Origin: Myxococcales bacterium
GTDB taxonomy: Bacteria; Myxococcota_A; Polyangia; Palsa-1104; JAEUJZ01
DNA: 64,000 nucleotides
Direction of reading: 5' to 3'
Assembly (NCBI GenBank): GCA_016794505.1
Contig: JAEUJZ010000037.1
Coordinates: 310,001 to 374,000 of the forward strand
Part shown: one piece after another, positions 17,497 through 26,800 of the stretch
Layout: each line of letters starts with the position of its first letter
Numbering within the stretch: position 1 is the stretch's first letter
Program-made: the position numbers and the translations under genes
Notes under the pieces: generated by a model
The model's input: the letters and a program-made list of their open reading frames with translations, nothing else
Databases searched by the model: none
Told to the model about the DNA's origin: nothing

Positions 17497-18387
17497 ATGG
17501 ACCTCGAAGAGCTTCGCGCGTTTCTCGCGGTGGCCGATACCGGGTCGTTTCTGACGGCGGCCAAGTCGCTGCGCATGTCACGCGCCACCTTGCGCCGACG
17601 GATCGATCAGCTAGAAGCCCGCGCCGGAGTGCCGCTGGTCGACCGCACACGCCTTGGAGCGCCGCTCACCGAAGCTGGCAAGATCCTCGCGGGCCGGGGA
17701 CGGCTGATGGTGAATGAGGCCAGCGCGCTTCTGGCGTCGGTGCGCGAGGCAGGATCAGAGCCAGGCGGCGAGCTACGCGCGCTCTTGCCGATCGGCCTGC
17801 CGCCGCACGTGGTGACGCCGCTGCTTTCCTTTGTGCGCGGCAAGTATCCACGGCTGAGCTTCCGCCTGCAGTTCTGCGAAGACCCGATCGGCGGACTGCT
17901 CGAAAACGTCGACGTGGCGGTCCACTTTGGCGACAGCACGCCGCCTGGCCCCTGGGTCTCGCGCGAGCTGATCCGCGTCCGCATCTGGGCCATCGCCAGC
18001 CGCGAATACCTGAGCCGCCGCGGCACGCCGCAGAGCATCGAAGACCTCGGTCGCCATGACCTGATGTCCTTTGAAGCCCCCGGCGAAGACGGCCGCAAGT
18101 GGACGACGCTGCGCGGTCAAACCTTTCCGATCGCTCCGGTGCTGGTCACGCGGCACATCCATTTCTTGCGACAGTTCGCGCTCGCCGGGCTGGGCATCTG
18201 CATGGTGCCCGATGCCATGCTGCCCGATCCGGGAGTACCAGACGGCACCTTGATCCCCGTCCTGCCCGATGTGCTCGGCCGCGAGGTCGGTGTTCGCGTC
18301 GTCGTGCCCGCCGTGCTGTCCGATATTCCGCGCATTCGCGCCCTGGTCGATCTACTCAAGCCATTTCTCGGCGACTTGCGACTTTAA
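17497..18387 (+). CDS. LysR-family transcriptional regulator
   Basis: The 296-aa protein starts at the ATG at 17497, with a GGAGG Shine-Dalgarno 5 bases upstream. Residues 1-60 are the LysR winged helix-turn-helix (MDLEELRAFLAVADTGSF opening, then SRATLRRRIDQLE). Residues 90-290 form the two-lobed effector domain. The helix-turn-helix resembles the AaeR/CrgA-type subgroup, which lacks a fixed effector. The aldehyde dehydrogenase follows on the same strand after a short A+T-rich region with a perfect palindrome, so it may be the target. Direct evidence is missing. Confidence 0.9.
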   Translation: MDLEELRAFLAVADTGSFLTAAKSLRMSRATLRRRIDQLEARAGVPLVDRTRLGAPLTEAGKILAGRGRLMVNEASALLASVREAGSEPGGELRALLPIGLPPHVVTPLLSFVRGKYPRLSFRLQFCEDPIGGLLENVDVAVHFGDSTPPGPWVSRELIRVRIWAIASREYLSRRGTPQSIEDLGRHDLMSFEAPGEDGRKWTTLRGQTFPIAPVLVTRHIHFLRQFALAGLGICMVPDAMLPDPGVPDGTLIPVLPDVLGREVGVRVVVPAVLSDIPRIRALVDLLKPFLGDLRL

Positions 18388-18649
18388 TGGCATACAGACC
18401 GAAAGGTATTTTATTTTTATTGATATATCATTATATTGCAATATAAATGACCGTTTCCTCGGCTCACCGCCCGACGCCACGTACTCCGACGCAACCGCTG
18501 ATTCCTCCTGACCCAAGACCCGATCTTCCTTCGTATGACATCGGTTGTCTGTCGACAAAACGTCGCGCCCCCGAGTGCATATCGGCGCGTGAGATCGCAA
18601 TTGACCGTCGCAGCGAGCGCGCAGTACGGTGCCTCGCTTCGAGGTCTTC
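18388..18649. promoter_or_regulatory. A+T-rich intergenic island with 16-bp perfect palindrome
   Basis: This 262-bp gap lies between lysR and the aldehyde dehydrogenase gene. From about 18390 to 18450 it is strikingly A+T-rich. It contains a perfect palindrome TTATATTGCAATATAA at 18431-18446, a plausible operator or easily melted promoter. The remainder is ordinary G+C-rich DNA with a GAGG Shine-Dalgarno at 18641. Confidence 0.6.
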
Positions 18650-20125
18650 ATGCAAAACCAGCTGATTCAGAACTACATCGGTGGTGCCTTTTCTGCGCCG
18701 GCCGCGGGCCGTACGCAGGACAACATCAACCCCGCAAATGGGCAGAGCCTGGGCCAAGTCGTCGTCTCAAGCGCGGCCGAGATCGAGACAGCGGTGCATG
18801 CGGCGAAGACCGCGGCCTATGCCTGGCGCATGCTGCCGGCTCCCAAGCGTGGCGAGATCTTGTTTCGCGCGCAGCACATCCTGCGTCAGCGCAAAGAAGA
18901 AGTCGCCCGCGCCCTGAGCTTGGAAGAAGGCAAGTCGATTGCCGACGCGACCGGCGAAGTGCAGCGCGCCATCAACTGCTTTGAGTTTTCGGCGGGCGAA
19001 GGGCGCCGCAGCTTCGGCCAAGTGATTCCGTCGGAGCTACCCAACAACCTGATCTATACGCGGCGCATTCCGCTGGGTGTGGTGGCGCTGATCACGCCGT
19101 GGAACTTCCCGCTGGCCATTCCGGTGTGGAAAGCGGCAGCGGCCTTGGTCTGCGGCAACACCATCGTGTTCAAGCCAGCATCCAGCACGCCGTGGTGCGC
19201 GCACCTTCTGACCGAGATCCTGATCGAAGCGGGCATTCCTGCGGGCGTGTGGAACGTCGTGTATGGCCCCGGCGGCTCGCTGGGCGATGCGCTGGTCAAG
19301 CACCGCGATGTCGCCGCCATCAGCTTCACCGGCAGCAACGAGATCGGCCAGCGCTTGTACGGCTTGGGCGCCGCGCACAACAAGAAAGTCCAGTGCGAGA
19401 TGGGCGGCAAGAACGCGATCATCGTGCTCGATGATGCCGATCTCGATCTGGCCGCGACCGCAGCGGTACAAGGGGCGTTCTATTCCAGCGGCCAGCGCTG
19501 CACGGCGACCTCGCGTGCGGTGGTCATGAAGTCGGTTCTGTCGACGTTCTGTGAGCGCGTCGTCGAAAAGGCCCGCGCATTGAAAGTGGGGCCGGGCACC
19601 GAGCCAGGCGTGCAGGTCGGCCCGCTCGTCGACAGCAAGCAGCTTTCGACCGTGCTTTCGTACTTGGACATCGGCAAGCGGGAAGCGCGGCTGCTTCTGG
19701 GCGGCTCGCGTCTGGATGGGGCGCTGGCGGCAGGGTACTTTGTCGCCCCGACGGTGTTCTGCGACGTCGAGCGCACGCACCGCATCTTCCAAGAAGAGAT
19801 CTTCGGACCGGTGCTTTCGATCGCAGCCGCCGAAGACGAAGCGCACGCGTTTGCCTTGGCCAACGACAGCAGCTATGGCCTGTCGTCGTCGGTGTACACG
19901 CGCGATGTCGGTCGCGTCTTCCGATACATCGATCTTGTCGAGACCGGCATCTTGCACGTCAACAGTCCGACGGTGGGTGGCGAAGCACAGGTGCCCTTCG
20001 GAGGCCTCAAAGACACAGGCGTCGGCGGACGTGAGCAAGGGACCACGGCGCTCGACTTCTTCACCGAGTGGCAGAGCGTGTACATCGACTACACCGGCAC
20101 GCGCCGCACCGCTTCGTTTTACTAG
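18650..20125 (+). CDS. Aldehyde dehydrogenase (ketoglutarate-semialdehyde / succinate-semialdehyde type)
   Basis: The 491-aa NAD(P)+-dependent aldehyde dehydrogenase starts at the ATG at 18650, which has GAGG nearby; a GTG at 18629 is the alternative. Catalytic Cys284 lies in GQRCTATSR and general-base Glu250 in EMGGKN. The cofactor motif FTGSNEIG and the PWNFPL loop are both present. The family oxidises aldehydes to acids in the cytoplasm. The closest look-alikes are alpha-ketoglutaric semialdehyde dehydrogenases of sugar-acid catabolism, but the substrate cannot be fixed from sequence. No pathway partners adjoin it apart from the upstream LysR regulator. Confidence 0.9.
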   Translation: MQNQLIQNYIGGAFSAPAAGRTQDNINPANGQSLGQVVVSSAAEIETAVHAAKTAAYAWRMLPAPKRGEILFRAQHILRQRKEEVARALSLEEGKSIADATGEVQRAINCFEFSAGEGRRSFGQVIPSELPNNLIYTRRIPLGVVALITPWNFPLAIPVWKAAAALVCGNTIVFKPASSTPWCAHLLTEILIEAGIPAGVWNVVYGPGGSLGDALVKHRDVAAISFTGSNEIGQRLYGLGAAHNKKVQCEMGGKNAIIVLDDADLDLAATAAVQGAFYSSGQRCTATSRAVVMKSVLSTFCERVVEKARALKVGPGTEPGVQVGPLVDSKQLSTVLSYLDIGKREARLLLGGSRLDGALAAGYFVAPTVFCDVERTHRIFQEEIFGPVLSIAAAEDEAHAFALANDSSYGLSSSVYTRDVGRVFRYIDLVETGILHVNSPTVGGEAQVPFGGLKDTGVGGREQGTTALDFFTEWQSVYIDYTGTRRTASFY

Positions 20126-20199
20126 CGAACCGGGGCAACGACGTTCGCTCGCGGCCCGTGGCTTCGCCGCGGCTCTGCGCTGTGTGTCTTCCGCGCGGC

Positions 20200-22581
20200 A
20201 TGGCGGCTGCGCCACTCGCCCGAAGCATAAAGAGGGATGATAGACTGTCGCCGGTGCGCGCCCGATGGTGTCTGGTCTTGTTGTTTCCCATGGTCCTCTG
20301 TGGACGCAGTCAGGCACAGCGCCTCGCCCCGGCATCGCCTGATTCCGCCCCGAGCAATGGAGCAAGCGAGCCCACTGCTGGGTCCAAAGACTCCGTGACC
20401 AGTGAGTCGGGAGACAGCACGCCGTTTGAGACGCGCGTACGAGCCAGTCGAGGAGTGCCAGGTCGGGCGAACAGCGTCGTCACGCGTGAACAGCTCGACG
20501 AGCGTCTGCCCCGCTCGGCTCCTGATGCGCTGCGCTATGAGCCCGGAGTCTATGTGCAGCAGACGGCGCACGGCCAAGGCTCGGCGTTTCTGCGCGGCGT
20601 CACCGGGCAGCACACCGTGCTTCTGTACGACGGCGTGCGGCTCAACAACAGCCTGTATCGCCAGGGCCCGAACCAGTACTTTTTCACGATCGACTCGCAG
20701 ACCATCGATCAGATCGTGGTGCAGCGCGGCTCGGCATCGGTGCGCTTTGGTTCGGATGCCATCGGCGGTGCGATCGAGGCTCTGCCCATCCAGCCGCTGG
20801 CTGCCGAGCGCCCTACGATCGAAAAGCCACGACCGCTTCTGCATGGGCAGGCTCTAGGCCGCTTTGCCAGCGCGGATCGCGAAGCGGGCGGCCGCCTGCG
20901 CCTGTCGGGCTGGCTGTCGCCGCGCGTGGGCTTGGTGGTCGGCGGAGGCTATCGCACAGCCGGGCTTCTCGACGGGCGAGCGGTCCGCAATATCGATCAA
21001 TCGGTCGCGCCGTTTCCTGAAGTGCCGCGCTATACCGGAAACGGCTTGGCGCAGCTTGGCACCGGATTTCGCGAGGGAACCGCAGACCTGCGGCTGGTTA
21101 TTCCGCTCGGACCCGCCACCGGCCCACGGCAAAACGATCAGCTGGTCTTGGCCGCTTATCAGTACCTGCAGTTCGATGCGCCGCGTACCGATCAGTGCCC
21201 GCCGGCCTATGCGCCGCTCGACGAGTGTCTGATCTATGAAGAGCAGTTTCGCACCCTGGCCTATGCCTCGCTGCGGCTGTCGCCGGGACTGCGCGGGCTT
21301 TCGCGGCTGCAGACGACGGTCTCGTATCAGCTACAGCACGAGCGGCGACGTCGCGATCGTCCGTCCGCCAAGGTGCGCGAGCGCGGCCTGGATCAGGTTC
21401 ACACGCTGGGCCTGACTGCGCGCGGCGAGAGCAGCACTCTGCGACGTCGCTGGTTCGGGCTGCGCGGACGCTATGGCTTGGATCTCTATCATGATCAGGT
21501 CGAATCGCAGGCGGCCTTGGATGTCCTCGATCTGGGCTTCACCCGCGACTGGTCCCGCGGGCAGTACATCGCGGGCTCGCGCTACACCAGCTTTGCGGGC
21601 TTCGCCGAAGCCGAAGCCAGCTTCGGTCGCTATGTCGTCGCGCGAGCCGGAGGGCGACTGGGCATGGCCGCGGCCTGGGTGCCCGCCGATGCCGAGTCCG
21701 CGACGCAAGCGGCCGATCGCCTGTTTGTGCCCTATGCCTTCGACGTTGGAATGGAAGTGCGACCGCGCGGTGAACTATCGCTGCTGTTCAACCTAAACCA
21801 GGGCTTTCGCACCCCGAACTTGGACGATCTGTCCTCACGTCAAGCAACGGGCCCTGGCTTTCAGTTCGAAAATGCCGCGCTACAGCCCGAGCGCTCGCTG
21901 ACGGCCGAGGCCGGTGTGCGACTGACGTTTAGCTGGCTTTCGCTCTCGGCATGGTTTTTCAACATGGGCCTGCACGAAGCCATCGTGAGGCGCCCGCGCA
22001 GCATCGCCGAGTGTCCACGAGGCAGCGGCCTGGATGCGCTGGGCTGCATGACGTCGTGGTCGCGTTTTCAGTTGGTCAACATCGGCGGTCGCGGCGTGAT
22101 CTGGGGTGCCGAAGGCGCTCTGCTCGTCCACCTGCCGCTGCGCATCGATCTGTCGGCCACTTTGGCCTATGCCTACGGCGAGGCGCCGAATCCAACGCCG
22201 CCGGGCGTGGGCGAAGTCGGCTACCAAGCGATTGTGCCGCTGTCGCGTATCCCGCCGCTCAACGGCACGGCCGAGCTTCGCCTGCGTCCGCTGCGCGGCA
22301 CCGTCCTAGGCGCGGGCCTGCGCTGGGCCACCGAGCAGACGCGCCTTGCCCCGGCGGACTACAACGATGCGCGCATTCCCCGCGGTGGCACACCGGGTTT
22401 TGTCGTGGTCGATCTGCGCGCCGGTCTGCGCCTTCATGATCTTGTGCCGCGCGGCCTCCTGCATCGCGCAACCGCCATGCTCGTCGTCGAAAATGCCGGC
22501 GACGTCGCCTATCGCTATCATGGATCCAGCGTGAATGGCCCAAGCAGCAGTGTGACATTTTCGTTAGATATCGAACGCTAG
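20200..22581 (+). CDS. TonB-dependent outer-membrane receptor
   Basis: The protein has 793 aa from the ATG at 20200; a GTG at 20254 would give a shorter signal peptide ending SQAQ. After the signal and an acidic/Ser-rich linker comes a plug domain (about residues 85-215: RSAPDALRYEPGVYVQQT, FLRGVTGQHTVLLYDGVRLNN, VQRGSASVRFGSDAIGGA). A long 22-strand-type beta barrel follows, with the usual NLNQGFRTPNLDDL strand and a terminal FSLDIER. Such receptors import iron-siderophore, haem, B12 or oligosaccharides using TonB energy. No TonB or ExbBD genes are in the window. The downstream Cys-rich lipoprotein, 55 bp away, is the likely functional partner. Confidence 0.92.
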   Translation: MAAAPLARSIKRDDRLSPVRARWCLVLLFPMVLCGRSQAQRLAPASPDSAPSNGASEPTAGSKDSVTSESGDSTPFETRVRASRGVPGRANSVVTREQLDERLPRSAPDALRYEPGVYVQQTAHGQGSAFLRGVTGQHTVLLYDGVRLNNSLYRQGPNQYFFTIDSQTIDQIVVQRGSASVRFGSDAIGGAIEALPIQPLAAERPTIEKPRPLLHGQALGRFASADREAGGRLRLSGWLSPRVGLVVGGGYRTAGLLDGRAVRNIDQSVAPFPEVPRYTGNGLAQLGTGFREGTADLRLVIPLGPATGPRQNDQLVLAAYQYLQFDAPRTDQCPPAYAPLDECLIYEEQFRTLAYASLRLSPGLRGLSRLQTTVSYQLQHERRRRDRPSAKVRERGLDQVHTLGLTARGESSTLRRRWFGLRGRYGLDLYHDQVESQAALDVLDLGFTRDWSRGQYIAGSRYTSFAGFAEAEASFGRYVVARAGGRLGMAAAWVPADAESATQAADRLFVPYAFDVGMEVRPRGELSLLFNLNQGFRTPNLDDLSSRQATGPGFQFENAALQPERSLTAEAGVRLTFSWLSLSAWFFNMGLHEAIVRRPRSIAECPRGSGLDALGCMTSWSRFQLVNIGGRGVIWGAEGALLVHLPLRIDLSATLAYAYGEAPNPTPPGVGEVGYQAIVPLSRIPPLNGTAELRLRPLRGTVLGAGLRWATEQTRLAPADYNDARIPRGGTPGFVVVDLRAGLRLHDLVPRGLLHRATAMLVVENAGDVAYRYHGSSVNGPSSSVTFSLDIER

Positions 22582-22636
22582 CGGCACATATCACGCGGTT
22601 CCGCATAGGCTTGTCTTATACAGAAAGGACTCTGCG

Positions 22637-23812
22637 ATGACTTTACGATCTAGCTCCTCGTATTCCTCTCGCGCATGGCTGTGGAACGGCACAAGACGGG
22701 CCGGCCTGGGCGCGGCGCTCGCGCTCGGCTTGGGGCTTGGCTGCTCGGCCACCCCGGCGGAGCAAGTACAGATGATGCCCCCCGACCTTGGTGACACATC
22801 GTTCACCGGCTGCCGCGCGGGCTCGGGCAGCGTGATGTCTTCGGCTAGCTGCACACGCCAAGGAACGGACTATCAGCCGGGCAAGACGGTGAACCCCTGG
22901 CCAGCCTGTGTCAGCGACGGAAATACATACGTTCCCGTCAATGCAAACATCAGCACGGTGGCCCGCATCACGGCGTTTGAGACCATCGCCAACTTGCTGT
23001 GGGAATGCGACAAGGTGCCGACGCCTGCCGACTTTGCCGAGGCCAAGGTGCAGCTCAGCATCGCCAATGGCTTGCAGTCGCGCCTGGATCGACGCGAAGA
23101 CGAGCACTATCCAGTGTTCGTAAACGGCATGGGACAGACGCTGTGTACCGACCCCGTGCAGAGCATCAACCAGCCCGATCGTTGCGTCGGGCCGGTGCGC
23201 ATGGTGCCGGCGCTCAACGCCGCCGTCATGGCAGGGGCCAGCGGTCAGGAGCCGCGGGTTCAGGCCGCCCGCGTCGAGGGCATCCTGATCTGGTTCCTCT
23301 ACACATCGGTGTACAAGGAAGCCGTCACCTGCGGTCGCGACAAGCTCGATGACTGCGACTCGTCATGGGCCTACTTCACGGGAGGCGAGGCGCGCAGCAG
23401 CGCGGGCAAGGGCTTCATGCGATACGCCAAGGTCGCCGACGCTGCGGCGGCTGATCGCGTCTATGATGCCTCGCTGGCTGTGCGCTGCTGGCGCGATGTC
23501 GATCGCATGCTGCCCCCCGGCAACAGCACGCTGCAGAACTTGGCCTACGGTCAGCTCGATCGCGCGCTCGATCGCGCGTTGGCTGCCACGGTCATTGATC
23601 GTCTGGGCTACATGAAGCGCAACTCGGGCGAGCGACGTGCCGCCGACTGGGCCTTCATCAGCATCACCGCTGCTGCGCTCGATCGCGCGGCCACTGCGCG
23701 GAACACCCCCCTTGCGCAGACGCTGCGCAAGGAAGTCCAGAAGACCGATCCCAACTCCGTCAATATCGACGACATGATCAGCACCTTGCAGCAGCTCTTC
23801 CCCTGCAGCTAA
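22637..23812 (+). CDS. Cys-rich secreted lipoprotein of unknown function, possible FEA1-like metal-binding protein
   Basis: The 391-aa protein has an N-terminal signal peptide ending GLGLGC (lipidated Cys) and about ten further Cys residues, suggesting periplasmic or surface disulfides. AAAGGAC precedes the ATG. Most of the mature region is predicted helical. The segment around SSWAYFTGGEAR and GFMRYAKVAD is faintly reminiscent of the WALY.GS.EG pattern of algal iron-assimilation FEA1 proteins, but I cannot confirm homology. It lacks the GxHxxE signature of imelysins. The TonB receptor immediately upstream makes a role in metal or cofactor acquisition plausible. Confidence 0.7.
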   Translation: MTLRSSSSYSSRAWLWNGTRRAGLGAALALGLGLGCSATPAEQVQMMPPDLGDTSFTGCRAGSGSVMSSASCTRQGTDYQPGKTVNPWPACVSDGNTYVPVNANISTVARITAFETIANLLWECDKVPTPADFAEAKVQLSIANGLQSRLDRREDEHYPVFVNGMGQTLCTDPVQSINQPDRCVGPVRMVPALNAAVMAGASGQEPRVQAARVEGILIWFLYTSVYKEAVTCGRDKLDDCDSSWAYFTGGEARSSAGKGFMRYAKVADAAAADRVYDASLAVRCWRDVDRMLPPGNSTLQNLAYGQLDRALDRALAATVIDRLGYMKRNSGERRAADWAFISITAAALDRAATARNTPLAQTLRKEVQKTDPNSVNIDDMISTLQQLFPCS

Positions 23813-23828
23813 GCGCGTCAAACCGGAT

Positions 23829-26800
23829 CTAACCTGCGGCGACCGCGGCAAGCTCGCTGCGCAGGGCGTGTTCCGCGAGCCCAAGCGGGCTCAGACGATC
23901 CAAGAGAGCTTGCGCCGTCGCTGCGGTGTGCTTGGCTTCGTCGCTGCGCCCAGCAGCCCGCAGGACAGCGAGCTGCGTCGACAGGGCCAGTCCGTGCAAG
24001 ATGGGCAGGAACGAATGCAGGGGGGCGGCCGCCGCAAAGGCCGCTTCAGCCCCGGTCAAGTCGCCGGCAAAAAGGCGAGCACTGGCCAGCACGCACTGAC
24101 AGGCCACGACATAAAACGCGTTGGCTCCTTTTGTGGCGAGCACCTCGCTGGCCAGCTTGGCCGCCTCGCGCTGCGCCGTCTGATCTCGGCGACAGCGCAG
24201 CACCATGGCCAGCCACACCTTAGCGTGCGAGATGGGAAGCGGCTCGGCCAAGCGCTGCGCGTGGCTTAGGTTTTCGCGCAGCACGCTCTCGGCGATGGTG
24301 GATTCGTTCGCAAGCTCAAGCGCCATGCCCAAAAAGGCGCTGATCAGCACCTGGTTGCGGCGCGCTCCGGCTTCGTGCGCAGCGGCGAGCCCCTCTTTGG
24401 CCAGCGTGACCGCGCGAGTCGGATCGCTGCCCAGCATCAGCAAGTAAATGGCGTGCGCTTGCTTGAACCACGCTCGCGCCAAGGGATCGCTGCTCAGACA
24501 CGGCTGGCCCATCGCCTCGACCAACCCCAAGAAGCCCTGCGCAGCATCGCGAATCCCACCAAAGCTGAACATGCTGATCAGAAGAGAGCCGGCCTCGACA
24601 TACATCCCCAGTCCGTCGCCGCCTGGAACGACGGTGCTGAACTCGCCGATCAGGCTGCGAAAATGATCCTGCTTTCCCATGAGGCTCGTGAAGGTCAGCA
24701 TGTTGCCCAGGGACTGCATCCACAGCCGACTGCCGCGCGGCAGAAGCAGCAGCGCTTGGCAGCCTGCCGGATAGGCCGACTGAAAGTCGTCGCGCCAGAA
24801 GTGCGCCGCGCAAGCCAGCGCCTCTAGTGTCCCCAGGGCTTCCCCGCTGGCCCCGCAGCGCTTGGCGAGCTCGACGCGAGCCAGCGTGGCCTGCAGATCG
24901 TTGACTGAAAGCGCCTGCATCGCGGCCCGCGTATACGGAGCCATCGCTCGCTCGCAGCTGTGCCCCAAGCGAAAGTGTTCCGCCAAGACCATCGGATCGG
25001 GCTCGCCCGCCTTTTCTAGGTACTCAGCGGCCAAGCCGTGCGCGTTCACGCGATCTTCGTCGGAAAGCAGGCTGTATGTGGCCTCGCGCACCAAGGCATG
25101 ACGGAAGACAAACTCGTCCTCGCCGGGCAGCCGGCTCTCGGGCCGCTGCGTGATCAGCTCGCTGTCGCACAGCGAGCTAAGCGCCCGGTCGAGCTCTGGC
25201 TCGGAAAGCTGGCCAGGCTGCAGTGCTCGGATCCCCGTCCGCCAAAAGCTCTCGCCAAACACACTGGCCGACCGCAAGACACGACGCGACGTGACATCCA
25301 AGGACTGCAGGCGCACCTGCAGCATGGCCAACACCGTCTCGGGCAGCGCATCTCGCTTGCCTGTGGCGACGGCGCGAATCAGCTCTTCCAGATAAAACGC
25401 ATTGCCATCGGCCTGGTTCACAAGCTGCGTCACCAAAGACGGCGTGGCCTGCGGACCCAGCATCTGGCGAATCATGCGCTCGGCCGCGCGGCGGCTTAGC
25501 CCCGGCAGCTTGAGCTCTTGCATGCGGCCGACCCACAGGTTGGGGTACAGCGTATGAATCTCGGGCCGCGCTATGGCCAGCACGAAAAGCGGCTGCTTCA
25601 GCTCGCGCAGGGCCACGTCGACCAGCTTGATGGTCTGACTGTCTGCCCAGTGCAGATCTTCCAGAACAAAGACCAGCGGAGCCACCCCGGCGGCTTGTTG
25701 CAGATACCGCAGAAAGGCCTGGCTGACCTGATCGCCCATGACCTTGGGATCGCTGCGAGCCGCGCGCAGCTTGACGCTGGCGTCGTCGGGAAAGTGTACT
25801 CCCATAAGCTCGCCCAGGAATTCGGCCAGGGCTTCCAGCGAAGGCTCGGATGGCGGGTGTGTGTCCGCGCTTGGCGACAGCGAAAACAGCTGCTCGATGT
25901 GTCGTCGGATTTTTTCTTGCTGCTCGCCCAGAGAGTCCCCGCTGTGAATGCCGCAGGCCTGCCGCAGAGCGCGAGAAAGCGGCGCATACGGCGTGCCCAC
26001 CGCCAGCGGATCGCCGCGCCCCAACAACATGGCCAGAGCCTGCCCGCGCATGACCTGCCGTCGCAGAAACTCATGCCGCAGGCGTGACTTGCCAAACCCG
26101 GCCGGCGCTGTGATCACCATCGCGGCCGGCGACAGGTGCTCCAGCACATTCACAAGCTCCATTTCCAACACGGCCAGGTCTTGCTCGCGTCCTACGCAGG
26201 TCGTTGGCCGTCCAAGCAGCAGACGCTGGTCATCAAAGTCCTCTGGCTCGGCGAGCAGTCCGCGGCCTTCTGCGAGCGTCTCTAGCGTGAAGCGCTGTTC
26301 AAGAAAATCGGCGGACAGCGCGTCCAGCCACACAACCCGCGTCACCGCCGCCAGCAACGAGCGGTCCGCAGGGGTGGCGAGCACGCGGTTCTGCTGCTGG
26401 CGCAGCGAGGCCACGGCGCGATCGATGGCCTCTCCGATGGGCACGCGCTCGCGCACGATGCTGCGACCGGTGGCCATGGCGATGATGGCGCTGGGCCAGA
26501 CCTCGCGAATGGCAAGCGCCAGGCGTGCCGCCAAGGTCACTTGATCGGCAGCGCTGCCGATGTTCTTCAGCGTGGCGCACAGCGAGCCATCGGCCAGCCA
26601 CTCGATCGGTGCCGCGAAGTCCGCCAAGCGCAGCCGCAGCGCACTGCGTTCCTGTGCTAGCTCGCTGGCCGAAAGCAGGCCGCCCGGTCCGGTCGCGCTG
26701 CGGGGATCCGGCTCGGCTGCGACGACCACGGTGACCAGCTGCTGTTCGTCGGCGCCGATGCCTGTCACGGACTTGGGCAGTGGCAACATCGTTTGGCTGT

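Noticed and set aside
20124-20149. AGCGAAC/GTTCGCT hairpin after the aldehyde dehydrogenase gene
   Set aside because: The stem is only 7 bp and no T run follows, so I do not call it a terminator.
19037-20365. A long open frame of 442 codons on the minus strand opposite the aldehyde dehydrogenase gene
   Set aside because: It is a mirror of the strong plus-strand gene: codon positions follow the dehydrogenase, no start signals exist, and the protein has no recognisable motif.
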